NCBI GenBank assembly: GCA_030765645.1
Contig: JAVCCE010000007.1
Location: 1 to 64,000, forward strand
Source: Candidatus Hinthialibacter antarcticus
Lineage (GTDB): Bacteria > Hinthialibacterota > Hinthialibacteria > Hinthialibacterales > Hinthialibacteraceae
Reading direction: 5' to 3'
DNA: 64,000 nucleotides
Each line of letters opens with the position of its first letter. The first letter of the stretch is position 1. Positions 26,285 through 35,484 of the stretch are shown piece after piece. The notes under the pieces were generated by a model. The model was not told where the DNA came from and ran no database searches. It worked only from the letters and a program-made list of their open reading frames with translations. The position numbers and the translations under genes are program-made.

Positions 26285-27346
26285 TTATTTTTTGATAATC
26301 ATGCCGCCGCCGAGGATTTCATCATCGCGAAATAACACTAATGCTTGTCCGGGCGCAACGCCGTATTGCGGCTCTTCAAATTCAATTGAAACGAAGCCGC
26401 CGCCGCATTCATTCACCACAGCGTTCGCGGGTTCGTGGCGGGAGCGAATCTTAGCCTGAAGTTTCTCGCCGACTTGTGGCTCGTGAATCCAACGCGTTGA
26501 GGTTGCGGTCACGGCGCTTTCACCCAAGTCTTCCATTGAACCAACGATGACGGCGTTTCGTTTGGGGTCGACCGCCGTAACGTAAAACGGCCCGCCCGAC
26601 AGCCCCAGGCCTTTGCGCTGCCCCACCGTGTATGACGCGACTCCCTTGTGCTTACCGAGTTCGGCGCCGTCCTGATTCAAGATCGGGCCTTCTTCGCTTT
26701 CGATATGCTCGGCGAGGAATTCATTATACGAACGCCCCAACGTGAAGCAGATTTCCTGGCTTTCTTCTTTGTCGGCAGTGACCAGCCCAAGTTTTTTGGC
26801 ATGACCGCGCGCCTCGGCTTTGGTCAATTCTCCCAGCGGGAAACGGATCCTCTTCAATAAATCTTTGCGAACGCCGTAGAGGTAATAACTCTGGTCTTTC
26901 TCCCGGTAGGCGGCGCGGGAGAGATGCGGCTCGCCCTCGGCGTCGACTTCGAGACGCGCATAATGCCCGGTGGCGACATAGTCGCAATCCCATTGCTTGG
27001 CGAGGTCGAAGGCTTCTTCAAACCGGACGAAACTATTGCAGCGAACGCATGGGTTCGGCGTGAAACCGGATTCATAACTTTTAATAAAGGGGATGATGAC
27101 TTTCTGGTTGAACTCCGGCGCCGTGTTGACGGTGTAGTGGTCGATGCCCAATGACGACGCCACACGCTTGGCGTCGCGCACATCGCCGAACGAGCAACAG
27201 CCGCCGCTCATTTCGCGGGTCGGCTCTACGTCAAGTTGCTTCATGGTGGCGCCGACCACTCGGAAGCCCTGCTCCAACAGCATGGCGCCCGCCGCGCTGC
27301 TGTCTACGCCGCCGCTCATCAAAAGTAAAACGCTTTTATCCGTCAT
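26285..27346 (-). CDS. mnmA: tRNA-specific 2-thiouridylase
   Basis: Thiolates U34 of tRNAs for Lys, Glu and Gln. The PP-loop SGGVDSS is at residues 11-17, the catalytic Cys in NPCVRCN near residue 100 and the second Cys in QEICF near residue 200. The C-terminal part has YTVGQRKGLGLS and the beta-barrel domain. Length 353 aa is normal. It is a single gene with a convergent-free neighbourhood. Confidence 0.96.
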   Translation of the reverse strand: MTDKSVLLLMSGGVDSSAAGAMLLEQGFRVVGATMKQLDVEPTREMSGGCCSFGDVRDAKRVASSLGIDHYTVNTAPEFNQKVIIPFIKSYESGFTPNPCVRCNSFVRFEEAFDLAKQWDCDYVATGHYARLEVDAEGEPHLSRAAYREKDQSYYLYGVRKDLLKRIRFPLGELTKAEARGHAKKLGLVTADKEESQEICFTLGRSYNEFLAEHIESEEGPILNQDGAELGKHKGVASYTVGQRKGLGLSGGPFYVTAVDPKRNAVIVGSMEDLGESAVTATSTRWIHEPQVGEKLQAKIRSRHEPANAVVNECGGGFVSIEFEEPQYGVAPGQALVLFRDDEILGGGMIIKK

Positions 27347-27500
27347 GTCTCAATTTCGTTTCGTTCAATTTTCTTGCAGATGGGATTATATCCGCTCGCA
27401 TCAAAAATGCACGTTATCGCCGCCCGCCTACGAAGGATTCACGAAATATGATATTGTTAAGTGTGCGTTTAACCTTAAAATTTAGCGGGAGGATATTGTA

Positions 27501-28190
27501 ATGAAAGCCTTCAAACTGATAGGGATGCTTGCTGTTGTTGCGTTGGTTTCGTTTAGCGCTTTTGCGGCTGACGACATGCCGAAGATTTATACGGAAGACT
27601 TTGAAGACGGCAACGCTGACGGCTGGGAGTTTACCGATTCCAGCGCTTGGCGCGTTGAAGACGATAGCGGCAGCAAAGTGCTTTGCCAATTTAAAATGAG
27701 CGAATATGAACCGCCGGTGCGCTCGCCGCACAACATCGCCTGGATCAAAGACCTGTATGTATCCGATTGCGTGATTGACGTGCGCCTCAAATCAACCGGG
27801 CGCAACTACGGCCACCGCGATATGTGCGTCTTCTTTAATGAACAAGATTCCAGCCATTTTTACTACGTCCACATGGCGCCAGCGCCGCCGACCGATCCCA
27901 ACGCCAATAAGATTATGATCGTGAACGGCGAGCCGCGTAAAAACATTTGCACCAAGACCAATCCGGGTTTGCAATGGAAAGACGACACCTATCATCACAT
28001 TCGCGTAGTACGCGATACGGAATCCGGCTCGATTAAAGTTTACTTTGACGATATGGAAAACACCGTGCTCGAAGCCAAAGACGACACCCTCAAAGCAGGG
28101 CGCATCGGTTTTGGCAATTTTGACGACACCGGCTGCATCGACAACATCAGCATCAAAGGCGTCAAGGTCGAAAAATCAGCCGTGAAATAA
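27501..28190 (+). CDS. secreted LamG/concanavalin-like domain protein
   Basis: 229 aa with a clear signal peptide (MKAFKLIGMLAVVALVSFSA, cleavage near AFA|ADD). The mature part begins IYTEDFEDGNADGWEF and continues as a beta-sandwich of the family-16/LamG/DUF1080 type: VIDVRLKSTGR, YHHIRVVRDTESGSIKVYFDD and GRIGFGNFDD. Such domains bind or cleave glycans or act as adhesion modules; no catalytic residues are evident. GGAGG lies 8 nt before the ATG. No operon partner. Confidence 0.75.
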   Translation: MKAFKLIGMLAVVALVSFSAFAADDMPKIYTEDFEDGNADGWEFTDSSAWRVEDDSGSKVLCQFKMSEYEPPVRSPHNIAWIKDLYVSDCVIDVRLKSTGRNYGHRDMCVFFNEQDSSHFYYVHMAPAPPTDPNANKIMIVNGEPRKNICTKTNPGLQWKDDTYHHIRVVRDTESGSIKVYFDDMENTVLEAKDDTLKAGRIGFGNFDDTGCIDNISIKGVKVEKSAVK

Positions 28191-28247
28191 CTCCATCATA
28201 CCGCATGGCTTTGTGATGGGCCATGAAACGATAAAATGAATCAACCC

Positions 28248-28274
28248 AATGGGCGGCGCGTTGCGTCGCCCATT
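28248..28274. repeat. hairpin AATGGGCG...CGCCCATT
   Basis: 12-bp stem with one G-T wobble and a 3-nt loop between the LamG-like gene and the next gene. There is no T tract on either strand, so it is not a standard terminator. It may be a transcript-stabilising or repeat hairpin. Confidence 0.35.
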
Positions 28275-28297
28275 GCTCAATAAAACGGTGAGATTGA

Positions 28298-28888
28298 ATG
28301 ACAGAAGAAACATCAATATTCGGCGGAAACGCCGAAGACAATTTTGAATTTAAGAAAAAACAGCGCCGCTGGTTATCCGGCCATTTTGACGCGGACCTGC
28401 CGCCGTGCATCTCCTTTGACTTGGAACCGGTGACCGATATCCCCATTCGCCTTGCAGTCGAAGAAGGCGCGATTCGCAACAAGCGCGATTTGTGCATTTT
28501 TAAAACGACGGACGAATGGCGCGAGTTTCCCAAAGGGACCGTTATCATCGCGCAACTTCTCGAAGAAAACGCGCCATACGCGCTGTTCGTCGGCGACGGG
28601 CGCAAACTATCGGCAATTGAAAAGAAAATACTCACAAACTCGCAAGACGAGGGCGAGAGTTCTCCGGTAAAGTCAAAACCAAAACAACTTCACGCAACTC
28701 AACCCAAGGTCGATGCGCGTACACGAAATCGCCGCCGCAACTTGCGAGCGCGATTGGGTAAACTCGGCGTACAACGCACGTCGCCGCCGTCGCGCAAACG
28801 GGCGCAATATCAGAGTATGCAAGAATGGAAAGCGGTTGGTCAGCAGAAAATTTTTACGCGGAGACGCCAGCAGCGATCAAAGAAATAA
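28298..28888 (+). CDS. hypothetical protein with a basic tail
   Basis: 196 aa, unrecognised. The N-terminal ~115 residues look globular (PCISFDLEPVTDIPIRLAV, FPKGTVIIAQLLEENAPYA). The C-terminal 75 residues are strongly basic (RTRNRRRNLRARLGKLG, ending RRRQQRSKK) and may bind nucleic acid. It has no signal peptide or membrane span. The 3' end overlaps the convergent ubiA gene by 12 bp. Confidence 0.65.
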   Translation: MTEETSIFGGNAEDNFEFKKKQRRWLSGHFDADLPPCISFDLEPVTDIPIRLAVEEGAIRNKRDLCIFKTTDEWREFPKGTVIIAQLLEENAPYALFVGDGRKLSAIEKKILTNSQDEGESSPVKSKPKQLHATQPKVDARTRNRRRNLRARLGKLGVQRTSPPSRKRAQYQSMQEWKAVGQQKIFTRRRQQRSKK

Positions 28889-29731
28889 GTCCAGCAAGGT
28901 AAAGCCGAACAGCCCGATGCTGATAACGCCGTTTACATTGAAGAACGCCATGTTGATTCGGCCGATGTCATCGGGACGCACCAGCAGATGCTCAAACAAG
29001 ATCAAGCCCGCAAACCCGGCTTCGCCCAGAAAAAACCAGCCGCCTAAATTCGCTGTCCAGCCAAATGCGCCGATAAAAATCACGCTGAAGACATGCAAAA
29101 CGAAAGCGATGCGCAAGGCGTTTTGTTTTCCGAAGCGCACCACAATGGAATGCAAGCCCATCTTTTTGTCGAAGTCTTCATCCAGCAGCGCATAAATCAC
29201 ATCGAAGCCCGCCACCCACAGCAAGACGCCCGCGCCCAGCAAGACTGGCGGCAGCGCAAACCCGCCCGTCACCGCGATCCAAGCGCCGATGGGCGCAATC
29301 GCCAGCGAAAGCCCCAACACAAAATGGCAGAACGCGCTAAAACGCTTAAACAGGGAGTATCCACAAACGATCACCAGCGCGACGGGAGAAAGCAAGAGCG
29401 CCAATGGGTTGAGCATCCACGCGCCAAAGAAAAACAACGCAACGCAGATAATGAGCAGCACACCCGCTTCGGTCATTGAAACAGCGCCCGCTGGGATATG
29501 CCGATCTTTCGTGCGGGGATTCTGGGCGTCAATTTTCGCGTCAACCATGCGGTTGAAGGTCATCGCACAGGTGCGGGCGGACGCCATGCAAAGTAAAATC
29601 CACCCCGCGACGCTCCATTGCAGCGGGCCGTCTGCGGCGACGAATGCGCTCATCAAGGCGAACGGCAGGGCGAAAATGGTGTGCGAAAAACGCACCATGC
29701 CTAAGTAATTGCTTATTTTGTTAATCAGCAT
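28877..29731 (-). CDS. ubiA: UbiA-family prenyltransferase (menaquinone/ubiquinone pathway)
   Basis: Integral membrane enzyme, 284 aa with about eight spans, that attaches a polyprenyl chain to an aromatic acid. Both Asp-rich motifs are visible: NRMVDAKIDAQNPRTKDR near residue 60 and DVIYALLDEDFD near residue 180. The start overlaps the end of ubiX by 11 bp, so they are translationally coupled. A ubiA-ubiX pair also occurs in the futalosine route to menaquinone (MqnP), which may be the pathway here. No other quinone gene is in the window to decide. Confidence 0.88.
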   Translation of the reverse strand: MLINKISNYLGMVRFSHTIFALPFALMSAFVAADGPLQWSVAGWILLCMASARTCAMTFNRMVDAKIDAQNPRTKDRHIPAGAVSMTEAGVLLIICVALFFFGAWMLNPLALLLSPVALVIVCGYSLFKRFSAFCHFVLGLSLAIAPIGAWIAVTGGFALPPVLLGAGVLLWVAGFDVIYALLDEDFDKKMGLHSIVVRFGKQNALRIAFVLHVFSVIFIGAFGWTANLGGWFFLGEAGFAGLILFEHLLVRPDDIGRINMAFFNVNGVISIGLFGFTLLDLFL

Positions 29732-30362
29732 CCTGACCTGTTCGCAAATGCGTCTTGGTTGAAATGGGGTCGAGTTCGCCCCAGCCTCCGCCGATCAGCG
29801 TCTTGGCTTCAACGCCGAGATGTTGCAACACGCGCTGGACGATAAAATCGACCATGTCGTTCACGGCTTGAGGGCGATGATAAAACCCGGGGCTGGCCGG
29901 CAAGATGATGGCGCCGTTCTGCGATAAGGTCAACATATTCTGCAATTGGATAGTGCTGTATGGGGTTTCACGTGGAACCAGGATCAGCGGGCGGCGCTCT
30001 TTCAGCGCGACGTCGCCCATGCGCCCGATCAGGTTTTCCGACGTTCCCGACGCCAGGCGCCCCATCGTCCCCATGCTGCATGGCACGATGGCGACCGCGT
30101 TCAAATCATACGAACCGGAAGCGGGCGCCGCGCCAACGTGAGTGTGATGATGATAGATGATCCACTCGTAAAATTTGTCGTCGAATCCCTGGATATGCCC
30201 GGTTTCCAGGTCAATATCGACGCCCAGTTCGAGGCGGGCGACGTGTACAGTATTCGGAGAAATGGTCAAATGGACGGTAATTTGCCGCGCCGCGAGTTCT
30301 TCAAGCACGCGCAATCCAATAATCGTACCGCTTGCTCCAGTGATGGCCAATCCAACCTTCAT
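29721..30362 (-). CDS. ubiX: flavin prenyltransferase UbiX
   Basis: Makes prenylated FMN for a UbiD-type decarboxylase. 213 aa; GLAITGASGTIIGLRVLEEL at the start is the FMN-binding loop, and AIVPCSMGTMGRLASGTSE and LVPRETPYSTIQLQNM are diagnostic. AAGGAAG lies 4 nt before the ATG. Overlap with ubiA indicates one operon for quinone synthesis. A matching UbiD decarboxylase is not in this window. Confidence 0.95.
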   Translation of the reverse strand: MKVGLAITGASGTIIGLRVLEELAARQITVHLTISPNTVHVARLELGVDIDLETGHIQGFDDKFYEWIIYHHHTHVGAAPASGSYDLNAVAIVPCSMGTMGRLASGTSENLIGRMGDVALKERRPLILVPRETPYSTIQLQNMLTLSQNGAIILPASPGFYHRPQAVNDMVDFIVQRVLQHLGVEAKTLIGGGWGELDPISTKTHLRTGQDAD

Positions 30363-30512
30363 TTTGCTTCCTTAGAGGACGGTGCAGACGTTCTGGACCG
30401 TTGATTTTTGTGATGATCGGGTAATTTTGTTCAAGTCAGTTTTAAAGATTGTATTTTTTAGTCCGATAATGCAACAGGGTAAGGACTATTATTTTCTCGA
30501 TTTAGCTGCGGC

Positions 30513-31172
30513 GTGGTATGGAATCCGCAGCTTGAACGTTTTACAATGGTTATGAAACGATTTGAGCGCTATTTCGGTTGCTTATCAGGAGACGCTGCTC
30601 TGCTGGCGACAGCGGAAGGCGTTTATTTACAGGATAGATACGTGGAAGATTCAGACCATCAAGGCCCTTATTTTTTAATGCAGATCACAGCAATGCTGTG
30701 TTTGTATATCGCCGCCGTGAGCGTAATTGACGGCTTGTTTGGCTTATATTCGTATCTCGCGTTCTCGCTGGGGATGGCTGATCCCACGCAAAGCCCTGCC
30801 TGGCAAGAGACTTTTAATGAATTTCAAAATTATCCAGTACGAACATTGGGTTTTACCCTCTATAATATAATTGTTTGGAACACAGTAATCATTTGTGCAA
30901 TTTGGATGCTGCGGCGCCGAATGTGGGCGTTGCACAATCTGCGGCGATTACTGAGTTTGGATATGATTGTTACCGTGCTTATTTTGTGTTGGCCCTTGGC
31001 GTTTGCGTTGTTTACTCAAACAGAGATTCAAGCCCGGCACATGACAAGCCCCGGTTTATTTATTTTTGTGAATGCATTACAAGTGGGCGCAATCATCGTT
31101 TTAGCGCACCCTCGCGTTCAAAAAGCGGTGGAACACAGCGCAGCGACGCGCCAATCTAAAGAGAAAAAGTGA
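30513..31172 (+). CDS. hypothetical membrane protein
   Basis: 219 aa with four predicted spans (about residues 55-85, 110-130, 145-167 and 175-200) and a basic C-terminus (RQSKEKK). No family recognised. The longest frame begins with GTG at 30513; an ATG at 30546 is equally possible and neither has a Shine-Dalgarno. It is 56 bp before the acidic DUF2325-type gene on the same strand, possibly co-transcribed. Confidence 0.65.
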   Translation: MVWNPQLERFTMVMKRFERYFGCLSGDAALLATAEGVYLQDRYVEDSDHQGPYFLMQITAMLCLYIAAVSVIDGLFGLYSYLAFSLGMADPTQSPAWQETFNEFQNYPVRTLGFTLYNIIVWNTVIICAIWMLRRRMWALHNLRRLLSLDMIVTVLILCWPLAFALFTQTEIQARHMTSPGLFIFVNALQVGAIIVLAHPRVQKAVEHSAATRQSKEKK

Positions 31173-31228
31173 ATCTTTAAGCGTGCCGAGGGATCACGTT
31201 TTAGGGAGAACGAAACAGAGGTGGAATC

Positions 31229-33838
31229 ATGCAAACGGCCGAACTCCAATTCGTGCTTCGCAATTGCTTTGCTATTGATGAAATGCGGCGCATACTGCGT
31301 ACAGTTTCTCCCTCCGAGGACCCTTACGAGGCCGCCGTTGAGGCAATTCTGAACGAAGATGAAGACGGCCTGTCCGTCTTGGATGAACTAGACCGCGCGT
31401 CACTGAAACAACGGCGAAAAGTGCGCTCGATGTCAGCGAAAGAGTTGCGTAGCGGCGTCGCGTTTGAGTTTATGGAACGGGGACGCACACTGGCGCACAC
31501 CGTATGGGCGTTGATGCGCGACGACCGAATCGCTGCGAAAACCATGGCTGATTCTCTGGTGCAGCAATTCGACGAACCCGAAGACGACCAATCCGATAGC
31601 GCCGAATCTGAGATGATTGACGTGCCGATCGCCGTCAGTGAACTCTTATCAGATATTACCGCGCCTGAAGAGCCCGAAATTGATTTAAGCCATCCACACC
31701 CCGAAGAACCAGAAGTTGAACCGGAGCCTGAGGTTCCTCAAAAAAACGCACAGGACATTCTTTCGGAAGAAGAAATTTCCCGCGAAGTCGATTCACTGAT
31801 CGATTCGTTAAAAGATGACCCCTCATTAGAATTAATTGAAGAAGACGACGACGATGGTGACATTGTTTTAGATTCGTTTGATCTTGAAGATGATGAAACG
31901 GAAACCATCCTTGATGTTTCTGAAGAAGACGACGATTCCGAAGGCCTTTCGTTTAGCGATATTGATTTAGAAGCCTTAAATCAAGAAGTGGTCGATGAAA
32001 TCACTCCAGAAGCAGAAGACGAAAGCGACCTCTCGTTTGATATTATGGGCGAAGCCGTTTCAGATGACGACGAAGATGATGATGTAATTCATACGCTTGA
32101 AGACGTCGATTCGCTGATCGCTTCGTTTCAAGAACACGAAATCAGTCAGGCTGACGATAGCGAGTTTGAAATTGACGCAACCGACAGCGATAGCCCGCTT
32201 GAATTTGATTCAAGCGTAAGCGTCGAACTAGGCGGCGTCCCGATTCCGTTAAGCGCGTTGCAGCAGGCGTGTGAGCGCGTTTTTCAAGAACCGGTCGAGT
32301 TGGTGATTGATGAAACGCTGACCCGCGACGATAAAATTGTTGTGGTCGGCAAGCAATGCGGCGTCCGCGTGTTGCAAGGGCCGAGCTGCGCCATTACAGC
32401 CCCGGATGAAGACTTTGTTCCTAGCGATGCTCCCGTGATTGTGTCTCCGGCGAGTTTACAATCCGCTCTGTCGACGATTCACGGCGAAAACATCGAGATT
32501 GTTCCTGATGCGCAGTTACTTTCGCGAGGCATCGTTGTGTTTGCGGGCCAGACCATTGGCATCGGCATGTACGAACACCCGCGCATGCAAGTGTTGGTCG
32601 ATGAAGACGGCGCCGCCGCTGAACCAACCGCAACCAGTCAGGAAGCGGTCGAATTGCAAAACCGCATTCAGTTACTGGAAGAACGCCTGAGCGCATTGGA
32701 AGCAGCGCCTCCGGTCATGGCAGAGCCTGTCGCAGCAGCGCCGACGCCTATCTCCGAACCGGAAATCGAAACAGAGCCTGAACCGGCCCCCGAACCGGAA
32801 CCGGAAGAAAGCCTTTCAAAAGAAACCATTTCGTTAGATGAAATAGAATCCGAAGAATTATCACCTGTCACCGAAGACATTGATGAAGACGATCTGATGG
32901 CCGCCATCGCCTTGCAAGGCGATGATGACGAAGATGATGACATCGGGTTATCCGACCTTGGCGAAATCGAAGAAGACGTCGCTGTAGACGCCGAAGAAGA
33001 ACCGGAAGATGACGCGCTAGACCTAGGCGCCCTCGAAGACCTCGTCGATGGCGAAGGGGATGAAACTGACGCAGCACCGGAAGAAGAAACCGCTTCAGAC
33101 GAAACCGAAGAAGAACTTGACCTCGACTCGCTCGATTTGGGCGAACTCGACTTAGACGCTGATGTCGAGGAAGAAAGCCCCGATGAAGCAACAACCGAAA
33201 CCGCTGAAACGGAACCGACCGAAAGCGAAGAAGAAGATGTTAGTCTCGATGATCTAGGCGACTTAGACCTCGATTCTCTCGGCGACGATTCGCTGACAGA
33301 TGATGCGCTGAGTGAACTCGGACTCGGTGAAGACAGTAAAGACGGCGAAGAAAGTCTTGAATTCGACGAATCAGAACTGGGCGATTTAGATCTCGACATG
33401 GGAGACGAAGACGGCGAGGGTGATGAAGAAGACGACAGCGCCATCGGCGATGCGCTTGATCTAGATGTATTGAGCGAACTCGACGAAGGCGGCGAAGACG
33501 ACTTTACCCCGCATAAAGTGTTCAATGGAGAAAAGATTCTCTTACTGGGCGGAGAAAGCGACCACAGCGAAGACTACCAACGCATCGTTCAAGAAGTCGG
33601 CGGCGCCGCTGAGTGGCACGGCGAATTGAATGGAATGAGCCCTGAAGAAATTACCGAACTGGTCGACCAATGCGATTTGATACTCACCCTTTCAGGAGAC
33701 GCGCTTTCTGACCCGGGCATCTTACAAGCAGTGAATTACGCCCAAGAGAATAACAAGCGTCTATTTGAACATCATTCCGCCAACCCGGTCAGCGTACAAA
33801 AACAACTGGTCAAATTGGTTGAAGACGGAAAAGTGTAA
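31229..33838 (+). CDS. very acidic protein with internal repeats and a DUF2325-like C-terminus
   Basis: 869 aa. Residues 1-115 are a mixed helical domain. About 115-330 and 510-760 are extremely rich in Asp/Glu with Leu-Asp-Leu/Ser patterns and probably disordered. A globular island at about 330-470 contains two similar halves (ELGGVPIPLSALQQACERVF... and VSPASLQSALSTIHGENIEI...). The last ~95 residues (KILLLGGESDHSEDYQRIV..., DLILTLSGDALSDPGI) resemble DUF2325, a small Rossmann-like domain of unknown role. GAGGTG precedes the ATG. Cytoplasmic; function unknown. Confidence 0.75.
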   Translation: MQTAELQFVLRNCFAIDEMRRILRTVSPSEDPYEAAVEAILNEDEDGLSVLDELDRASLKQRRKVRSMSAKELRSGVAFEFMERGRTLAHTVWALMRDDRIAAKTMADSLVQQFDEPEDDQSDSAESEMIDVPIAVSELLSDITAPEEPEIDLSHPHPEEPEVEPEPEVPQKNAQDILSEEEISREVDSLIDSLKDDPSLELIEEDDDDGDIVLDSFDLEDDETETILDVSEEDDDSEGLSFSDIDLEALNQEVVDEITPEAEDESDLSFDIMGEAVSDDDEDDDVIHTLEDVDSLIASFQEHEISQADDSEFEIDATDSDSPLEFDSSVSVELGGVPIPLSALQQACERVFQEPVELVIDETLTRDDKIVVVGKQCGVRVLQGPSCAITAPDEDFVPSDAPVIVSPASLQSALSTIHGENIEIVPDAQLLSRGIVVFAGQTIGIGMYEHPRMQVLVDEDGAAAEPTATSQEAVELQNRIQLLEERLSALEAAPPVMAEPVAAAPTPISEPEIETEPEPAPEPEPEESLSKETISLDEIESEELSPVTEDIDEDDLMAAIALQGDDDEDDDIGLSDLGEIEEDVAVDAEEEPEDDALDLGALEDLVDGEGDETDAAPEEETASDETEEELDLDSLDLGELDLDADVEEESPDEATTETAETEPTESEEEDVSLDDLGDLDLDSLGDDSLTDDALSELGLGEDSKDGEESLEFDESELGDLDLDMGDEDGEGDEEDDSAIGDALDLDVLSELDEGGEDDFTPHKVFNGEKILLLGGESDHSEDYQRIVQEVGGAAEWHGELNGMSPEEITELVDQCDLILTLSGDALSDPGILQAVNYAQENNKRLFEHHSANPVSVQKQLVKLVEDGKV

Positions 33839-33904
33839 AGGAACCGCATCCGAACGGCTGCAGCGTTTTCATGCCGGTTTCAATTCATAAAAGAACCAAA
33901 CCAT

Positions 33905-33936
33905 AAGGGGACATAGCTTGCTATGTTCCCTTTTTT
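33905..33936 (+). terminator. terminator of the acidic protein gene
   Basis: AAGGGGACATAGC/GCTATGTTCCCTT stem followed by TTTTTTG on the plus strand. Its right arm and T tract are at the same time the last codons of the convergent methyltransferase gene. Confidence 0.85.
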
Positions 33937-34841
33937 GTTTCATCAATGGAGAACAATTCGGCCTGATCGGGTAAGTGATTTGCATGAGGGATTTTGTCAA
34001 ATTTCGCGACCAGTTGCAGTTTTCGGAGCTGCAACGGATCACCGATTCGCTGACAGCAGATGGAAAAATAGCGCTCGGATATTTCATAACCGATGAATTT
34101 GCGCCCCAACGCATTTGCAACTTTCGGCGTCGTTCCAGCGCCCATGTACGGGTCTAACACGGTATCGCCGCGATACGAATACAACGTAATTAACCGATAG
34201 GGAATCTCCTCAGGAAACGCGCATGGATGCACCGCTTGATTGGGCGGAATCGGCGCAATGTGCCAGACATTATTGGCGATGTCGCGTTTAAATACATCAT
34301 CAATCTCAATCTGGTTGGCGGCCTGTTCCTCTTTGCTGCGATTGCGGTAGATGGGTTGCTCGCCGGGCTTGCGGAAAACCAAGATGCTTTCCGTCATGAT
34401 GTTTGGGTAATAATAACCGGGGTATGGATGCTGAATGGTCACCCGCGCGCGCTTCACGCCGCCAGTGACTTTGTTCCAGGTGATATCCTGGTGGAACTCC
34501 CAACCAATTTGCTGAAGCCGCGAGGTTACGTCAGAGGGCACGGGATAATGTTTGCCTTCGTGTAAAACCGTGCCGATGATAATGGCACAGAACCCGCTGG
34601 GTTTTGTCACGCGCAATACCGCCTCGAAGGCGCCCTGCATTTCATCGAGGTAGCCTTCGTAAGGGCCTCCATCGCGGGTGCGATACCATTGCGACGGGTC
34701 TTTGGAATGCTGTTCGTAATCAATGGCGTTCCAGTAAGGCGGACTGGTTACGGTGAGCGCAATTTCATCCGGCGGCAATTCAGCCAGATGTTCGCAAGAG
34801 CAATGCAGCAAAGTCCCATTTTCAAAATGGCGTTCGTCCAT
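33921..34841 (-). CDS. DNA methyltransferase, beta-class (N4-cytosine or N6-adenine)
   Basis: 306 aa. Motif IV is TSPPYWN near residue 34 and the AdoMet loop VLDPYMGAGTT follows near residue 230, the order of beta-class amino-methyltransferases. SPPYW is more often found in N4-cytosine enzymes, but the base cannot be fixed. HPCAFPEEIPYRLI precedes motif I as usual. No restriction endonuclease, specificity subunit or second methylase is adjacent, so it looks solitary. The ATG lies 5 nt past the cupin stop, suggesting coupled translation; an upstream TTG would overlap the cupin gene. Confidence 0.88.
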   Translation of the reverse strand: MDERHFENGTLLHCSCEHLAELPPDEIALTVTSPPYWNAIDYEQHSKDPSQWYRTRDGGPYEGYLDEMQGAFEAVLRVTKPSGFCAIIIGTVLHEGKHYPVPSDVTSRLQQIGWEFHQDITWNKVTGGVKRARVTIQHPYPGYYYPNIMTESILVFRKPGEQPIYRNRSKEEQAANQIEIDDVFKRDIANNVWHIAPIPPNQAVHPCAFPEEIPYRLITLYSYRGDTVLDPYMGAGTTPKVANALGRKFIGYEISERYFSICCQRIGDPLQLRKLQLVAKFDKIPHANHLPDQAELFSIDETKKGT

Positions 34842-34846
34842 ACCGA

Positions 34847-35212
34847 TTACGACTCGGTCTCGTCGCAAAGATATTCGTCGCCGGGGTCAAACGCCGGAAC
34901 CGGCACGACAATCGTTTTGAAATCACCGTAGCCGCGATGCGGCGTCCCCGGGTTAATGAGCACGGTGACGCCGGGCGTCAGTTCAACGGCGTCATCGCCA
35001 ATCTCCAATACGCCTTTGCCTTCGAGGATATGATAAATCTCAGTCGTATTTTTGTGGTAATGCCGTTTGGAATCCTGGATGTGGGTGATATGAAATCCTG
35101 CGACCGGGGTATCGTCGCGGGTAATGATTCGCGTCGCGCTGCCGCACGGACACGGCGTCGGGATGACATCGTCTTTATGGCGGGCGACGTAGCCCTTGGT
35201 TTTCACGTTCAT
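34847..35212 (-). CDS. single-domain cupin protein
   Basis: 121 aa cupin with the metal-binding pattern HxHKNTTEIYHILEGKG and a second motif PGVTVLINPGTPHRG. The N-terminal part has CPCGSATRI with two Cys. Similar proteins are sugar-isomerase-like or small-molecule binding; no substrate can be named. Start at MNVKTKG with GGAG 6 nt upstream. The frame stays open further upstream only because it runs through a REPIN-like repeat, so the longer version should be discarded. Confidence 0.85.
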   Translation of the reverse strand: MNVKTKGYVARHKDDVIPTPCPCGSATRIITRDDTPVAGFHITHIQDSKRHYHKNTTEIYHILEGKGVLEIGDDAVELTPGVTVLINPGTPHRGYGDFKTIVVPVPAFDPGDEYLCDETES

Positions 35213-35269
35213 GTCAATCTCCAGCACTTCATCATTGTCTTTGCAAGGAAGAATTAGCGACCAAAGCGT

Positions 35270-35352
35270 GGGGAGGGCGAACCTCCTGGTGAGCCGCGAT
35301 AATAGAAAATGCCTCGAAACAAAGCGGCTCGTCGGGAGACTCGCCCTCCCCC
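35270..35352. repeat. REPIN-like palindrome, copy C
   Basis: Left arm GGGAGGGCGAACCTCCTGG, right arm CGGGAGACTCGCCCTCCC, loop ~28 bp of A-rich sequence. Between the cupin start and the NPCBM gene. The translated repeat gives the false cupin extension. Confidence 0.85.
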
Positions 35353-35484
35353 CATCTTTGTGATGTTGCTGTATAGGCAATGACGTTTTTTTTGAGACTT
35401 CAACAGTAAGAATACCATGCGCCCGCACCAGATTGAATGCGCGCGCCTTGACCATTTACGCGATCTACTCATACGATTCGCGTT

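Noticed and set aside
32668-33525. 285-codon Ser-rich frame on the minus strand
   Set aside because: Mirror of the Asp/Glu-rich codons of the acidic gene; GAA/GAC read backwards give Ser/Phe-type codons.
31229-33838. FliN/FliM or CheA identity for the acidic protein because of its acidic repeats
   Set aside because: No motif of those families; only the C-terminal DUF2325-like part is recognisable.
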